A DNA stretch of 31,617 nt, taken from contig JAVKOQ010000511.1 in NCBI GenBank assembly GCA_031835245.1, positions 1 to 31,617 of the forward strand, given 5' to 3'. Of this stretch, positions 1 to 11,106 are shown one piece after another. Within the stretch, counting starts at the first letter, position 1, and the number at the start of each line of letters is the position of its first letter. The position numbers and the translations under genes were made by a program. The notes under the pieces were generated by a model that made no database searches, had not been told where the DNA came from, and saw nothing but the letters and a program-made list of their open reading frames with translations. The DNA is from Balamuthia mandrillaris. Taxonomy: Eukaryota > Discosea > Longamoebia > Balamuthiidae.

Positions 1-23
1 CAGAGAGGAGCGACCACAGTAAC

Positions 24-437
24 ATGCCGTTGCTCCCTTCGCTGCAGCAAGTTCTTTCCGAACTTCCTCCCGAAGTGGAGCTTCCCTCTTCCCTCTTCAA
101 AGAGGGCCGTGCTCAAGAAAAGACGAAGCAAGCGCCACAAAGCGTGCAACAACGTTCGGCCTGGGCGCAACAACAGAGGGACAACATTTGGATGGAGACG
201 CCATCTTCCTCGAAATCATCTTTATCTTCCTCTGACAACAACAACGATTGCAACGAGCAGGTGCAGCCGCAAAGGAAACCTTCATCTAACAACGGGTTTG
301 TGACCTTCTCCATCCCCCAATTCATCTTTGCTGGCGCACCACCCCAACCGCAGCTCCCAACAACGACCTCCCCAACAACGGTCATCGCAGCCCAACCAAT
401 GCACGCCTACTACCCTTGGTGTCATCCCGTGGTATGA
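24..437 (+). CDS. hypothetical low-complexity protein
   Basis: An open frame of 137 codons runs from an ATG at 24 to a TGA. I do not recognise the product. The first 40 residues are mixed-charge and could form short helices (LPSLQQVLSELPPEV). The rest is rich in Q, S, N and P, with a serine run near residues 61-70 and a TTTSPTT stretch near the C terminus. No membrane segment or catalytic motif is visible. It may be a complete small gene or the last exon of a gene starting left of the window, because only 23 bases precede the ATG. It lies about 340 bp upstream of the methyltransferase on the same strand. Overlapping frames are also open, as expected from the biased composition, so the reading frame is only moderately supported. 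Confidence 0.4.
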   Translation: MPLLPSLQQVLSELPPEVELPSSLFKEGRAQEKTKQAPQSVQQRSAWAQQQRDNIWMETPSSSKSSLSSSDNNNDCNEQVQPQRKPSSNNGFVTFSIPQFIFAGAPPQPQLPTTTSPTTVIAAQPMHAYYPWCHPVV

Positions 438-781
438 CGGCGACTGTTGGCGGCCGTTCGTGTACATAGCGTTAGTTTTGGTTTCTCGTTGTTTAGCCTT
501 TGTCTTTGTGTCTTCAAACACTTTGGACAAAAATATAGAAAAATGCACTTCCACGCGAAAGTAAGTGACACAGACAGGAGAGAGGATAGGAGAGTGGAGG
601 TTGCCAGGATACGAGCAAGGAGAGGAGAGACAGCTCACAGCGACAGAGAGAGACGCGAGCGTGGATAGGAGAGTGGCAAACGCCAGGACAGGAGAAAGGA
701 TAGGAGACACAGCTGACTGCCAGAGAGAGAAGACGTGAGCCTAGTTACGAGAGAGAAGAGAAGGCCGAGAGGAGAGAAAAG
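438..781. other. intergenic, purine-rich upstream region of the methyltransferase
   Basis: The left 120 bp is AT-richer and probably 3' flank of the first ORF. From about 575 the plus strand becomes strongly purine-rich and holds an imperfect tandem duplication (listed separately). I see no further gene. The segment should contain the promoter and leader of the methyltransferase gene. Confidence 0.5.
584..741. repeat. imperfect tandem repeat, two units with period about 79 bp
   Basis: Two units each begin with GGATAGGAGAGTGG (584 and 663). Both continue through a GCCAGGA element, an AGACAGCT or ACACAGCT element, a CAGAGAGAG run and GACGCGAGC or GACGTGAGC. The copies have drifted by small substitutions and indels. 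They lie directly upstream of the methyltransferase start codon. Confidence 0.6.
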
Positions 782-958
782 ATGGAGCAAGGAGAGCGGC
801 GGCGGGTGTTGCAGCAACAACAACGGTACTACGACCTTAGGGCCACGGAATATGACCACTGGTGGAACAAAACCGGTTCTTTTGCACAAGAAAGCCAAAC
901 CAAGAGAGAGCAGTGGCTCATCGAGCGAAAACAAGCCTTGGGTTCGTTCTTTCGCTCT

Positions 959-1004
<46 letters not shown>

Positions 1005-1212
1005 TCTCTCTCTCTCTCTCTGTCTCTCTCTCTGTCTCTCTCTCTCTCACTCTGTCTCTCTCACTCTGAGAGGAAAAACAAAACAGAGTGGGTGCAAAGC
1101 AAGCTAGAGAGCTATCAACCAAAGTCGGTGGTGGAGTTGGCTGTTGGCACTGGCAATTGGACCAGCTTGTTCTTGGGCTGCTCTTCCATCGAGGTATACC
1201 TCTCGCACTTCC

Positions 1213-1246
<34 letters not shown>

Positions 1247-1826
1247 TAACGTGCAAACGTTAGAAAGTTTTGGCAATAGATGGTAGTGAGAGCATGCTTG
1301 CCCTGTGCAAAGAGAAGCTGAGCGAGCATCCCCAGTCCAGAAAGTTGACATTACTACAAGAGTACCTTCTTTCTTTCAACTCTCATTATACAAAAATAGA
1401 TGAAGATACACCTCCCGCTCCTGCAGACCTTTGCTTCATTGGGTTCGTGTTGCTCTTCTCTCTCCCTCTCTCTCAACTCATCATTTCTGCAGGTACTTCT
1501 TAAGCCACATCCCGCCAGAAATGATGGACCGGTTCCTAACGGACGTGGTGAAAGCAAGGCTTCTAAAGCCGGGCGGACGCCTATTGTTCGTGGACAGCAA
1601 GTTTAGGCCCTCTCGCAAAGACGACATCCACGTGGCAGAGATGAGTCAAAACCAACAATCCAACTATGTGGAGTGGAGGACGTTGAGCAGTGGGGAACGC
1701 TTTCCCATCGTGAAGGTGTATCATGACGGCAACCAGCTGGAAAGCAAGCTGCAAGAGCTTGGCTTTGTTGGCAAAGTCATTACCACTAACGAGTTTATTC
1801 TTTGTGGCGACTTTATTCTGTTATAA
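782..1826 (+). CDS. class I SAM-dependent methyltransferase
   Basis: Four exons join in frame: 782-941, 1087-1193, 1264-1442 and 1493-1826, giving 259 aa. The N terminus has a YY..RA.EYD.WW pattern (RYYDLRATEYDHWW). Motif I follows at residues 68-78 (VVELAVGTGNW), then the ribose-binding acidic residue in VLAIDGS (D95), and a motif IV-VI region with CFIGYFLSHIPPE and LLKPGGRLLFVDS. This order is that of Rossmann-fold methyltransferases, and the FLSH(I/V)PPE block resembles a bacterial family of stand-alone methyltransferases. The methyl acceptor cannot be told from sequence. Introns 1 and 2 contain long (CT)n tracts. Donors are GTTCGT (introns 1 and 3) and GTATAC (intron 2). The gene converges on the PARP4 homologue with an 81-bp gap. 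The start was chosen because it gives the family N terminus directly after the purine-rich leader. Confidence 0.85.
965..1067 (+). repeat. (CT)n microsatellite in methyltransferase intron 1
   Basis: A nearly pure CT dinucleotide run with rare TG and CA interruptions fills most of intron 1 (942-1086) on the sense strand. A second, shorter run lies in intron 2 at about 1216-1243. Confidence 0.9.
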
Positions 1827-1907
1827 CGTTTGTTTTGCGCGCATGTAATGATGAACTTTTTATTGTTAGCATGCAAGAAGTCGTTGCTGTTTGTTATGCT
1901 GTTCGTT

Positions 1908-4900
1908 TTATCTTCCTTGTCGTTGAAGAGCGAGCAAAGCAGCAGGATCATAACATACTGGGCCGCCGGCCGACCCTAGCGAGAAAGAGTGACTCGACAA
2001 TGAAGACACACTGGACCAAGGAGACGAAGATTGCTTCTCGCTCAGCGGCACTCCAAAGGGATCATTGCTTTCCTCAAATGGGCTCAATCCCAACTGCGAA
2101 GTGCCTTCATCTCTTCCTGACAAGCGCTGCAGAACAGGCAGCGAGGAGTGTTGAAGCAAGAACTGTTTGGCCGCTTCGCTCAAGTCCATTGCTGAAGAAG
2201 AAAGTGCATCCCGAAGGTCCTCTTCGTTGCGCTTGTTGCGCAGCCAACGTTCGGCCCGTAGGAAGAGAGCCTGCCAGCCATGAGCACGCTCCGCCTCTTC
2301 GGCCATCGAGAGGTATGCCAGCACCAAAGCGGTGGCCCATAGGGGTGCGAAGAGGTTGTAGATGTAGAGGCCTTTGGACTTAATGCCCATCAGACCTAAT
2401 TGCCTTTCGCATTGCTCCAAGGTCAGACCCAACAGAGCTACCATGGCGTTGTCAAGGTTCCAGTGAACTCCTCCTATCGCCAACGCCTCCAGTTGCCTCC
2501 ATTGCCTTAAAATAAATAACAAACCATTAAATTATGGATCAGAATAGAGAAGAGAGAAGCAGAGAAGAGAACGACGAAGAGAAGAGGAACTACGTACGGC
2601 GTAAATGGTTGGAGAAGGCCCTTCACAGCACCTCCCTTTCCACCGCGGATGAAGCTACCACCGCCACCACCACCATCACCACGGCCACTAGCGCTCAAAC
2701 CTCCAAAGAAACCTCCTCTGCCTCTTCCTCCAACTCTTAGTCTGTCGCTTCGAATGTTCATCGAAATCATATCATCATTAATGCTTTCTTCTGTCGTCGG
2801 CGATGGTTCCTCTGGCTCTAGGCTATTGAGGAGGCTATTTTGTTGCTCGAGTTCCATCCCGATGTTGGTCACCATGTCTCTCGTGCGTTCCAAGTGTTTG
2901 ACAAGGCTTGCCAGATCCATATCTTGTTGAAACATTTGTTGTTTCTGCTGCTGCTGCTGCTGCTGTGGTTGCTGGATTTGAACTTTTTGTTGGAAACAGA
3001 GTCGAGCAGATGCCATTGGTTGGTTGACGTTATTATTGTTGTTGTTATTGATGCTGCTGAGAAGGGAGCTCCTCTTCATCATTTCTCCCTCGCTCTGGCG
3101 GCGAAGGACCTGCTCCTCTTCGCTCTTCCTCTGTCTCGCTTCCTCTTGCTCTTGACGATTGCGACTAAACTCTTCCTTCTTACGAGAATGTTCCTCCTCT
3201 CGCACCAGCTTTTTTTCCTCCTTCGCAGCTGCTATCGATTCCCTCTTATGTTTGCGTTTGGAAACGGATTTCCTCTCTTTATCTTTGTCCTTTTTGTCTG
3301 CAATGGAACCCATCAATCCACTGCTTGCAGCGGCAGTTACTGAAGCTGAGGGTTGGAAGAAAGCATAACGAAAACCAGCTAAAGAAGAAGAGGATGACGG
3401 AGTAGAAGTAAAGGGATTCGCAGAGGCGGAGGGAGTAGGTTGAGGCATGGGTCGAGGTGGAGGAGGAGCACCAAAGGCATTCGTAGCAGGTGATGGAGAA
3501 GCAAGAGCTCTAAAATCCGAAGGAGGTGGCGGAGGACCACCAAGTGCAAAGCCTCCATAGGAACCAGCTCCAGGAGGAGGTGCAGCTCCTGGGGGAGGAG
3601 GGGGAGGTGCACCTCCAAATGAAAAGCCAGAAGGGGTTGTGGAAGCGGTAGTTGCAATGCTGCCAAATAGTGATAAAGAGGGATAAGCGGCAGCACCTGC
3701 AGGAGGTGGAGGTGGAGGTGCAGCGCCTCCAAACAAATCACCAAAGTCCGAAGGCGGAGGCGGAGGTGGAGCAGCAGAAAAAGAGCTACTGAACATGCTC
3801 AAAGGAACATTGGCGTTGAGACTGCTTCCAAATAGAGATGATGATGCTGAGCTGAGGGACTTGTTGGCAGCAGAGGTGGCGGTAGAAGCGGTTGCAGCAG
3901 CTGCCGGTTTGTGGAACGTATTTCTGGCTCTGAAACTATGGGGAGCCGCAGGAACTGGCGCAGGGGTAATAAATTGAGTGGGAGATGTGGAAGAGGTTGG
4001 AGAATAAGAAGGAGAGGTAGGAGAGTAAGAAGGAGAAGTAGGCGAGTATGGTGCTCCGATGGGAGAACGAGAACGAGCATGTGTCACAGCAGGAGGGAAC
4101 GCGACGTCGTCGCTGTCACCAAAGAGCCCAAAGCCCATACTTTCTTCTTCCTCTTCTTCCTCTTCATATTTTTTTGCTTCTCTCTTTGCAACCGGTGCCG
4201 CTGCCGCCGCCCCTATTACTGGGCCGCGAATGGGTTGGTCCATGATGAGCGACGCTCTTCGCTGAAGAACTGGTGCTGCTGCTTTTTCTTCCTCCGCTTC
4301 CTCTGCTTCATCCCAACCCCACAGCCCATCGTCTCCATCTCCGGCGCCGTCCTCTTTCTCTATGGCAACGCTTCTGCGAGCGGATAATGTAGATTTAAGC
4401 GCATCAGCCAAGTCCTTCTTTCTCGTATCCTGTTCCTTATCCTTCTTTTTCTGAACAACAGCTTTCAACTTTGGAGCCTGTTTGATTGCATCAAGAAGTG
4501 ATGATGAAGAAGATGATGGTGAGCGAGTATGTGGAGCTGCTTGCGGCGCTCTATCAATTGCCTTACGTATGCTCTTCCTTTTCTTCTTTTTTACTGGTTC
4601 AACTTGTTTACTGTCTAGGGATGCAAGCAGGCTGTCAAGCTCAAGCAGATCAGATTCTGCTCGGGTCCAATCGCAGCTCATGCTTTCATTCACCTCTGCC
4701 ATTGGGTCTAAATTCAGCTCGATTTCATCAGCGCATTGTATTGCTCCTTCAAAGGCAAAGTCATCATACTCCCCTCCTTCTCCTGCACATAGATCCAGAC
4801 ATTCGTCGTCGTCGTTGAGGTCGAATGACGGAAATTGCTCCACTTCTTTCTCTTCGTCTGACACTGAGTCTGGCTCATCTTCTTCGTCTTCAGAGTAATC

Positions 4901-7900
4901 TTCACTATCTGAATCTGCTTGTGGAGCCATAATTGTAATCGCGTCTCGGAGGTTTTGCATGATCAACGTGCTATCCTTGTAACTTTCCTCAGAAAGACAG
5001 TCCAGTTCAGCGATACTATTATCAAAAGCGTCCTTTGCAATGCGCACCGCCTGGTCCGTGTCGTTCAACAAGTTCTGCACAAAGTTGGAGTGATGCAGCG
5101 CCAAACGAAGACGGAGTGGATGAGTGCCGCTCAAGTAGGCGACAGCCTGCTCCGTTGCCTCCAAAAACGATTTGCGTGTCTGTTCCACCATTTCATTCCT
5201 TTTCTTGGCATCTGCCGCGTTGGAAAGTTCCGCCAAAGCAGCCAAAGATGTGGCGTGCAGTGTCTTCAACAGCACCGATGTCTCGCTGGGACTATCAGAA
5301 GAGTAGTCGGAAAGCACAGGTACAAACTGTTCAGCAGCCTTTTGAAGAGCGCTCTCCACTTGCGCCTTCTCTTTCTTGAGGCGAGAGATCTTGGCCCATC
5401 GTCCCTGTCGCTTTTCCTCGCTCTCCTCCTCCGCGAGACGTTTCCATTGTTGCAAACGATCCAACACCGCTTGTTGATGAGTGCTCTCAACCAAGCGCAT
5501 TTGCTCTCCAGTTAAGTATGAGACGTCTGCTAAAGACTGCAGTATGGCATTTTGAAGAGTCTCACCGTCGTCCCTGGAGGCGGCCTCTTTGGCTGTCGCG
5601 AAGAGTTTTTCTCTTTCGGCATCGCTTAACGGGCCGCGTTGTTGTTTGGGTATTTTTCCTTCATCATAGTCTTTTTCCTCTTTCTCTTCTTCCCAACCCA
5701 TATAGTCCAATTCATCCACATCTTCCTTGCGAACCAATTCTTCCATCGTTGGAGCATCCTCTGCGATCCTCTCTCCTGGTTCTCTCTTTTCGATGGCAAC
5801 AAAGGAGGTAAACTGAGTGACGAGACTGTATCGAATGCTGAGCTCAATGATGCCATCTTTCTTTTCCCGTTTGATGATCTCGTGCCTAACTTTGTCTTGG
5901 TCATAGTTACCATCTTCCCAATCGCGAATCAGACCACGAGCTGCCAACGTGTGAACTATGCTTCCCTTCGTGAAGCCTAATTCATGGGTATTCACCGTTG
6001 TTGACATCTCTTGTTCTCCATTCTTGGCTTGGAGTGTTGCCTTTTTACAAATATAAAAATTAAGAATATGAAAACACTAACCATAAGGAATGAGGGAGAA
6101 GAGAGACGCACTTGTGTACAATAATCAACAAATCCATAAACAATTTGCCTCTCGCCATTGAACAGGGATGTCAGCTGATTAGGAGCTTGGGTGATGCCCT
6201 TGGCTCTTCCTCTCTCACTGACTGCCCAATCTACTTGAATCTCCGAGAGTGCCGGCTGTAACGCACGCTTTAACTGTCGCTTGATCTTTGCTTTATTTGG
6301 AAGCTTGTTGCTTGCCATGAACTCAGCCATACCGCATCCCATTCTCGCCATAGAACGCACCACATGCCGGCTGCAGCTGCTACCAAAGCCGAAAGTGAAG
6401 ACTCGGGTGTGATGTGAGTTGTGACGGATAAGATCGAGCAGTTGCTCTTGGTTGGTGGGATGACCGTCGGTGAAGATGAAGACGTTACGAGGCGTTCGTT
6501 CCTCGTGAGCCAGAAGGAACGTGGACTTGAGTGGTGCCCATAATTCCTATTTTGAAAACCAGACTTTAAAAGAGAAAAGAGAACAGAGGAAGAAAAAAAA
6601 AAGGGATTACTTACCGTTCCTCCAAAGTTAGCGGTCATTTTTTGTACATAGTTTTTGGCGGTAGCAATAGCGGAAGTGTCAGTGATGGAGCGAGACTCGA
6701 TAAACAGTCGTTCATAGTGACTGCCAAAGCTGATAAGATTGAAACGATTGAAGGCATCACCGCCACTGTTATCAACCGCTTTAGGCAACGCCTCCAAGCA
6801 CTTAAGCAGAGTTCGTTTCATGTCATCGAATGGTTCTCCTTTCATAGAACTTTATGACACAAGTCAGGAGAGAGAGAGAGAGAGGAGAAGCAGGGAGGAA
6901 AAAAGAGAAGATAAACTAAACCTGGAACGATCAATGAAGAACAAGAACTCATTGTCATTTTGAGCTTCGAATTGGAACTGCGGATAAAAGGCCAACATAG
7001 CAGCATAATGACCATCATCATCCGTCTCCACCCACATACGTGGTTCATAGGGTTTTTCCAAACCAACCGAAAGTATGAAAGGTCTTCCCGCGAGGCTCGT
7101 TTTCTCCTTCAGTTGCACGGTGGCTTTGGCAGCTGTTCTCTTAATAAGGAGAGAGCTAGGGTGAGAGAGGGAGAAGAGGCGAACAATGTCGTAGGGCATG
7201 TCAATAGCGATTTGCAGGCCAAGAGGACGAGTGTCGTCTTCGACATTGATGGTGGAAGTGGTTTCTTGAGTTTTGGTCTTTAGGGCTTGATCCTTTTGGG
7301 GTGGCGAAACAGAAGCGGGCAACACAAAGTTAATGTTGGGACCATCCACAGCGAGTTCTACATTGAAAATATTAAATTTCAATTAGAAACCAAGAAAGAA
7401 CAATAAAATTGTAACATACCTGTAACATAAGTAATCTTGATCATAACTGAACATTTAGGTGGAAGATTGCCAACACTCACAGTGAAGACATCGGGTTTTT
7501 CTTTTACCGAAAGAAAAATGTTTAGTCTTTATGGAAGACAGAAAGAACCAAGACAGATTTAAAAAAATCTCATGACTGACCTTCATCCATCAAATAAGCA
7601 CCATGGCCAGCAGCCACAGCTTCTTTGTACTCTTTGTGCGCTTTTTCCTTTTCTTTGACTTCGCCTACAATGTGCTTGCCGTTGATAAAGGCTTCAAAGC
7701 CACACACAGCAGCCATCTCATCCAGTGGAAATACCTTATTGTATCGACAAATGACAGAATAGTAAATGAGTCTTATGACACTAAGAAAGAACGTTGGTCC
7801 TTGCCACGTACATATTTGGCTTCAATGGCACGATCATTATCGTTGTGATAATGCTGTAGGACAACCACTTTGGCTACCAAGTCCAGCATCCGTACTCTAA

Positions 7901-9141
7901 CGTTAACGCTCTTCAAGGGAATAGCCTCTCCACCTTTCGACATAAGACCAGCTTCTGTCTCCTCGTCCGGATCATCAGCAGCTTCTTCTGCATCGTTTTA
8001 TGCCGCGTTAAAATTGCCCCAAAAAAAAAGATAAACAGAAAAAAACAGATAAAACAGGAAAGATTTACCTGGAGAGTCTTCGTCGAAAGGAGATGATGAA
8101 GACGACTGAGAGTAGTCTTGAATAGGAACCAACATTTGCGCTTGTGATACCTTTGCCTGCGCTGAAACTCTGCGAGAAGGCAGCATTGGAAGCTTGGCAT
8201 CACCCACTAGCGTAAACTCCACCAGATAGGACATTCGCTGCTGCTGTGTTCTGTAGATTACAAATTCGTCGTCTTCAAAGTCTGTCAGTTGAGAGGACGT
8301 TGAACGAACAGCATGCACACTGTCGTAGCCCTAAGTTCCAAGGAAGAATGAACAATGAATTATGCATGAAGAATAAACAAAAGATACAAAAGAAACAAAA
8401 GAAACAAACATGACTAAGAGTACCTTAGGAGGCTCGGTAAGGGTTGTATCGATGGCGGTAAGATGGGCTTGCTTGCCAAGGGCAACCTCACACATAAGGC
8501 ACATGCGTGTGCCTTGTGATCCCGGCGTTGTGTATTGCGCAGCTAGAGGAAGAGAATCCAAACGTTAAAACTGACTTCAAAATAATGTAGACCAGAGAGA
8601 GATAGAGAGCAAAAACATACCAGTGCTAGAGGCATCTCCAAAGTAAATACCAGCACCCAACATGCCAACGTCTGTTCTCTGGCCTCCGTATTTACTCGTA
8701 ACAACATGCGGCAACAGTACTCCTCTTCAAGAAACAAGACAGAGTAGAATTTAAATAACTCAACCTCTAAAGAAAAAAAAAGAGAGGCTAACCTTGACAA
8801 GATACCAAGCATGTTGCTGACTTTGGAGCCATGGAACAACAAACGCCGATTCGACAAGTTGGAGGTAAACCCCTGATGCTCGACCTCTCGTCGGACAGCA
8901 TAGATGTTACGAATATCCGCTATTTTGCCCACATTTCTCTTCTCTATCTGACTGTCCAGAATTTGTTGACGCAGAGAGCTGAACTCTTCGGAGGAAGGAT
9001 CTACTAGGTTTATGTTACAGCGCAGAGCCCTATATTTCATATCCACTTCAGAAGTTGAAGTATCTCCCGTTATTTCATCCACCTAAATATGATAGATGAG
9101 CGTCACAAGATAAGAAGAACGTGCATCAACGAAAGATTAAC

Positions 9142-9178
<37 letters not shown>

Positions 9179-10239
9179 AAAAACTAACCGTCAACATATC
9201 TTTCATCAACTGTACAAGCTCTTGTTTCTGTTCTAAGAGCGCAAGATTGTCCAACCGCGGCTGCTGAACTTGCGGTATAGCTCCATAAAACTCATCTGAA
9301 AGCTCCTTTATCTTTCTCTCTCTTTCTTCCTCCGTCAATGTCGATGACGAAGAGGTTTTGCTTATCAAATCATACAGCTGCAACAAAAAGCTCTCTCCCT
9401 TTTCCACTTGCGACAAGGCCAACGCGCCGATTGGTTTGCTGAGAGCGCTGCCCAAGAAGTTGGAGGCATCCGCATAGACATAGTTCACCAGCTGTTGAAC
9501 CGGTTCGGGCAAAGTGGAGGCTCCGTGACTAAGCCGATTGGTTCCATCCGTGCGAGCCTTATCTGAACCGATACGAGAAGAAGCCAACAACGCCACTCGA
9601 TAATAGCCCTGTCCTGTTGTCATGGACTCGTATAGAGCCGTATAGATGGCTTCTGCGTCCTCCAAACGAGTGCTTGTATAGCGACATTCTTTGGTGCCGA
9701 CATTGTCAGTGTTGGAGTCTGAGGCAGAGTCGAGATCCGCTAAGAGACCGCGATGAGTGAAGACGCGGTAGTTGCGGCTGCGGCGAGGTGGTTCCCATAC
9801 GTGTAATTCTACATCAAAGAAGCTGTCGCCTTTCTGTTTCATCATAACGAATCTACAAATGAGCTAAAAAGAAGAATGGAGTTGAAGGAAGAAAAATGTA
9901 CCTGGAAGACATCATACTTGGCAACCTCGTATTCGTTCTCGTTCCACTCGGGTACATCCGAACTGGTGGCCTTGTATGGCCACACGCGAACTGATGGTGG
10001 CGCTTTCTTGCCAGTCATCCTCTTACGAACAGGTACAGCGACGCTGTTCATTCCTGTCTCCTTTTGCTCTTGTTTGTCACCTTTTGATGAATAATAAACA
10101 ACGTTTTGTTAACTAACGTTAGTTATAGGAAAGAATAGAAAGATAAAAAAGACGAAGGAAGAAAGAGCGAAAGAAAGGAGGAGGGAAGAACAAAACGACA
10201 AACAAGCAAGCAGCAAGAAAGGAGGCAACGACATGAACC

Positions 10240-10275
<36 letters not shown>

Positions 10276-10291
10276 AGGAGAGAAACGACGA

Positions 10292-10329
<38 letters not shown>

Positions 10330-10762
10330 CAGAAGAAGCACCGGCTTGAATGAGGTACGGTTTGGTGTTGAGAAGGCCTCCAGCCGCAGCGCAGTCTTTG
10401 AGAAAGTCCAGCGAAAGGACCGGTATGCCATGCCTCGTCGCCGCCAAAAGTTTGGAAGAATAAGACTTTGTCAGAATGTCTTCCGTCGCCAACAAGTAGG
10501 TTGTCTGTTATCAAGATTTTTAAAAACAAAAAATAAAGAAAAAAAAGAGTTTTTTCTTTTGATGAGATGAAAGAAAACAAAAAACCTTTTTGTTGATCAT
10601 GTACGCCACTTTGCCGCCATTTTGTGTGATGAGTTGGTTGATCTCTTTCTTTTGTTGGTAGGACACCCCCAAGCCCAACTCAAGCGCAAAGAGCATGCCC
10701 TTGAACGGCGAGGCACCCCCCCCACCAACCGTGGCCTCCCCTCCAAGTTCTCCCATCACCAT
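1908..10762 (-). CDS. PARP4: vault poly(ADP-ribose) polymerase homologue (BRCT-PARP-VIT-vWA-MVP-binding tail)
   Basis: Sixteen exons join in phase: 10762-10586, 10504-10330, 10080-9902, 9833-9189, 9082-8793, 8724-8621, 8542-8424, 8330-8069, 7987-7812, 7734-7581, 7500-7420, 7357-6922, 6849-6615, 6546-6112, 6040-2598, 2505-1908; 2,502 aa (human PARP4 is 1,724). The start is MVMG, as in the human protein. Domains: BRCT (1-112); PARP regulatory helices (about 285-392); catalytic domain with H476 (LFHGS), Y516 (GAGIYFGD) and E585 (DDEFVIY), so the H-Y-E triad is intact; VIT (about 665-790); vWA with complete MIDAS D930-R-S-S-S934 and IFTDGHP; a conserved post-vWA block (KGSIVHTLAARGLIRDWEDG); a disordered linker coded by one 3,443-bp exon; and a tail (2304-2390) matching the MVP-interaction region (GLMGIKSKGLYIYN, ATALVLAYL). 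Known role: ADP-ribosylation of major vault protein in vault particles. The exon 2 end could be 10342 instead of 10330; both keep frame. Confidence 0.93.
3440..3790 (-). other. five polyproline blocks in the PARP4 linker
   Basis: Within the giant exon, residues about 1910-2023 hold five proline runs: PPPPPPSDFGDLFGG, APPPPPPAG, APPPPPPGAAPPP, GGPPPPPSDF and GAPPPPRP. They are separated by G/A/F/S-rich spacers with repeated FG and FGG. The PPPPPSDF motif occurs twice. Such runs resemble formin FH1 profilin- or SH3-binding segments; function here is inference. Confidence 0.75.
3986..4048 (-). other. three RNA polymerase II CTD-like heptads in PARP4
   Basis: Residues 1821-1841 read YSPTSPS, YSPTSPS, YSPTSST in direct succession, followed by another TSPT. 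This is the exact consensus of the Rpb1 C-terminal domain. Synonymous codons differ between units (TCG/TCT, ACT/ACC/ACC, TAC/TAT), so the array is not a fresh nucleotide duplication. Confidence 0.85.
6870..6885 (-). repeat. short (GA)n run in PARP4 intron 12
   Basis: The plus strand reads GAGAGAGAGAGAG, which is CT on the sense strand, inside the intron 6850-6921. Confidence 0.6.
9141..9174 (-). repeat. (GA)n microsatellite in PARP4 intron 4
   Basis: A pure GA run on the plus strand, (CT)n on the coding strand, lies in intron 9083-9188. Confidence 0.9.
10240..10326 (-). repeat. two (GA)n microsatellites in PARP4 intron 2
   Basis: Two GA runs of about 28 and 35 bp, split by a GGAAGGAGAGAAACGACGAC spacer, abut the intron's donor end. 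Both are CT on the coding strand. Confidence 0.9.
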
Positions 10763-11106
10763 TTTTTTTTAATTACCTCCCCACAAGAGAGTCTTCGCAA
10801 ACGACTAAATAGCTCTTCCTCTTCTTCGTGGTCAAAGTGGAAGAGAGAGAAATAAAAGGGATCTCTCCTTGCAAAGAGTCAAAGAGGAAGGAAGCCAAGC
10901 GTGTCTTTTCGGTGATCGCAGGGAGTGTTCGTGTCGACACGATATAAACGTGTGTCGACATGGTCATCCATCGGGATACCTGAAAGATGGGGAGGAAGCG
11001 GAGGGATGGCTCTTCTGCTTTCAGAGATGTCCAATCTTCTAGTGCACCGACGCTGAGGGGAAACCCCGCCACGTTGCCTGTTTGTTTCAACTGTGCACGG
11101 TGAGAG
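10763..11106. promoter_or_regulatory. shared divergent upstream region of PARP4 and F-box gene
   Basis: This 344-bp gap separates the start codons of the two divergent genes, so it should hold both promoters and leaders. I see no clear TATA element. The part next to the PARP4 start is A/T-homopolymeric (A9 run on the PARP4 strand). Open frames here on the minus strand run antisense into the F-box exon and show no family match, so I do not call them. Confidence 0.5.

Noticed and set aside
735-1286. Long frames across the (CT)n tracts coding for SLSLSL repeats
   Set aside because: Dinucleotide repeats are open in several frames; the tracts are removed as introns in the methyltransferase model.
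3379-3744. Leucine/histidine-rich alternative frame inside the PARP4 exon
   Set aside because: Shadow of the proline-rich linker; composition follows from the repeated codons read out of frame.
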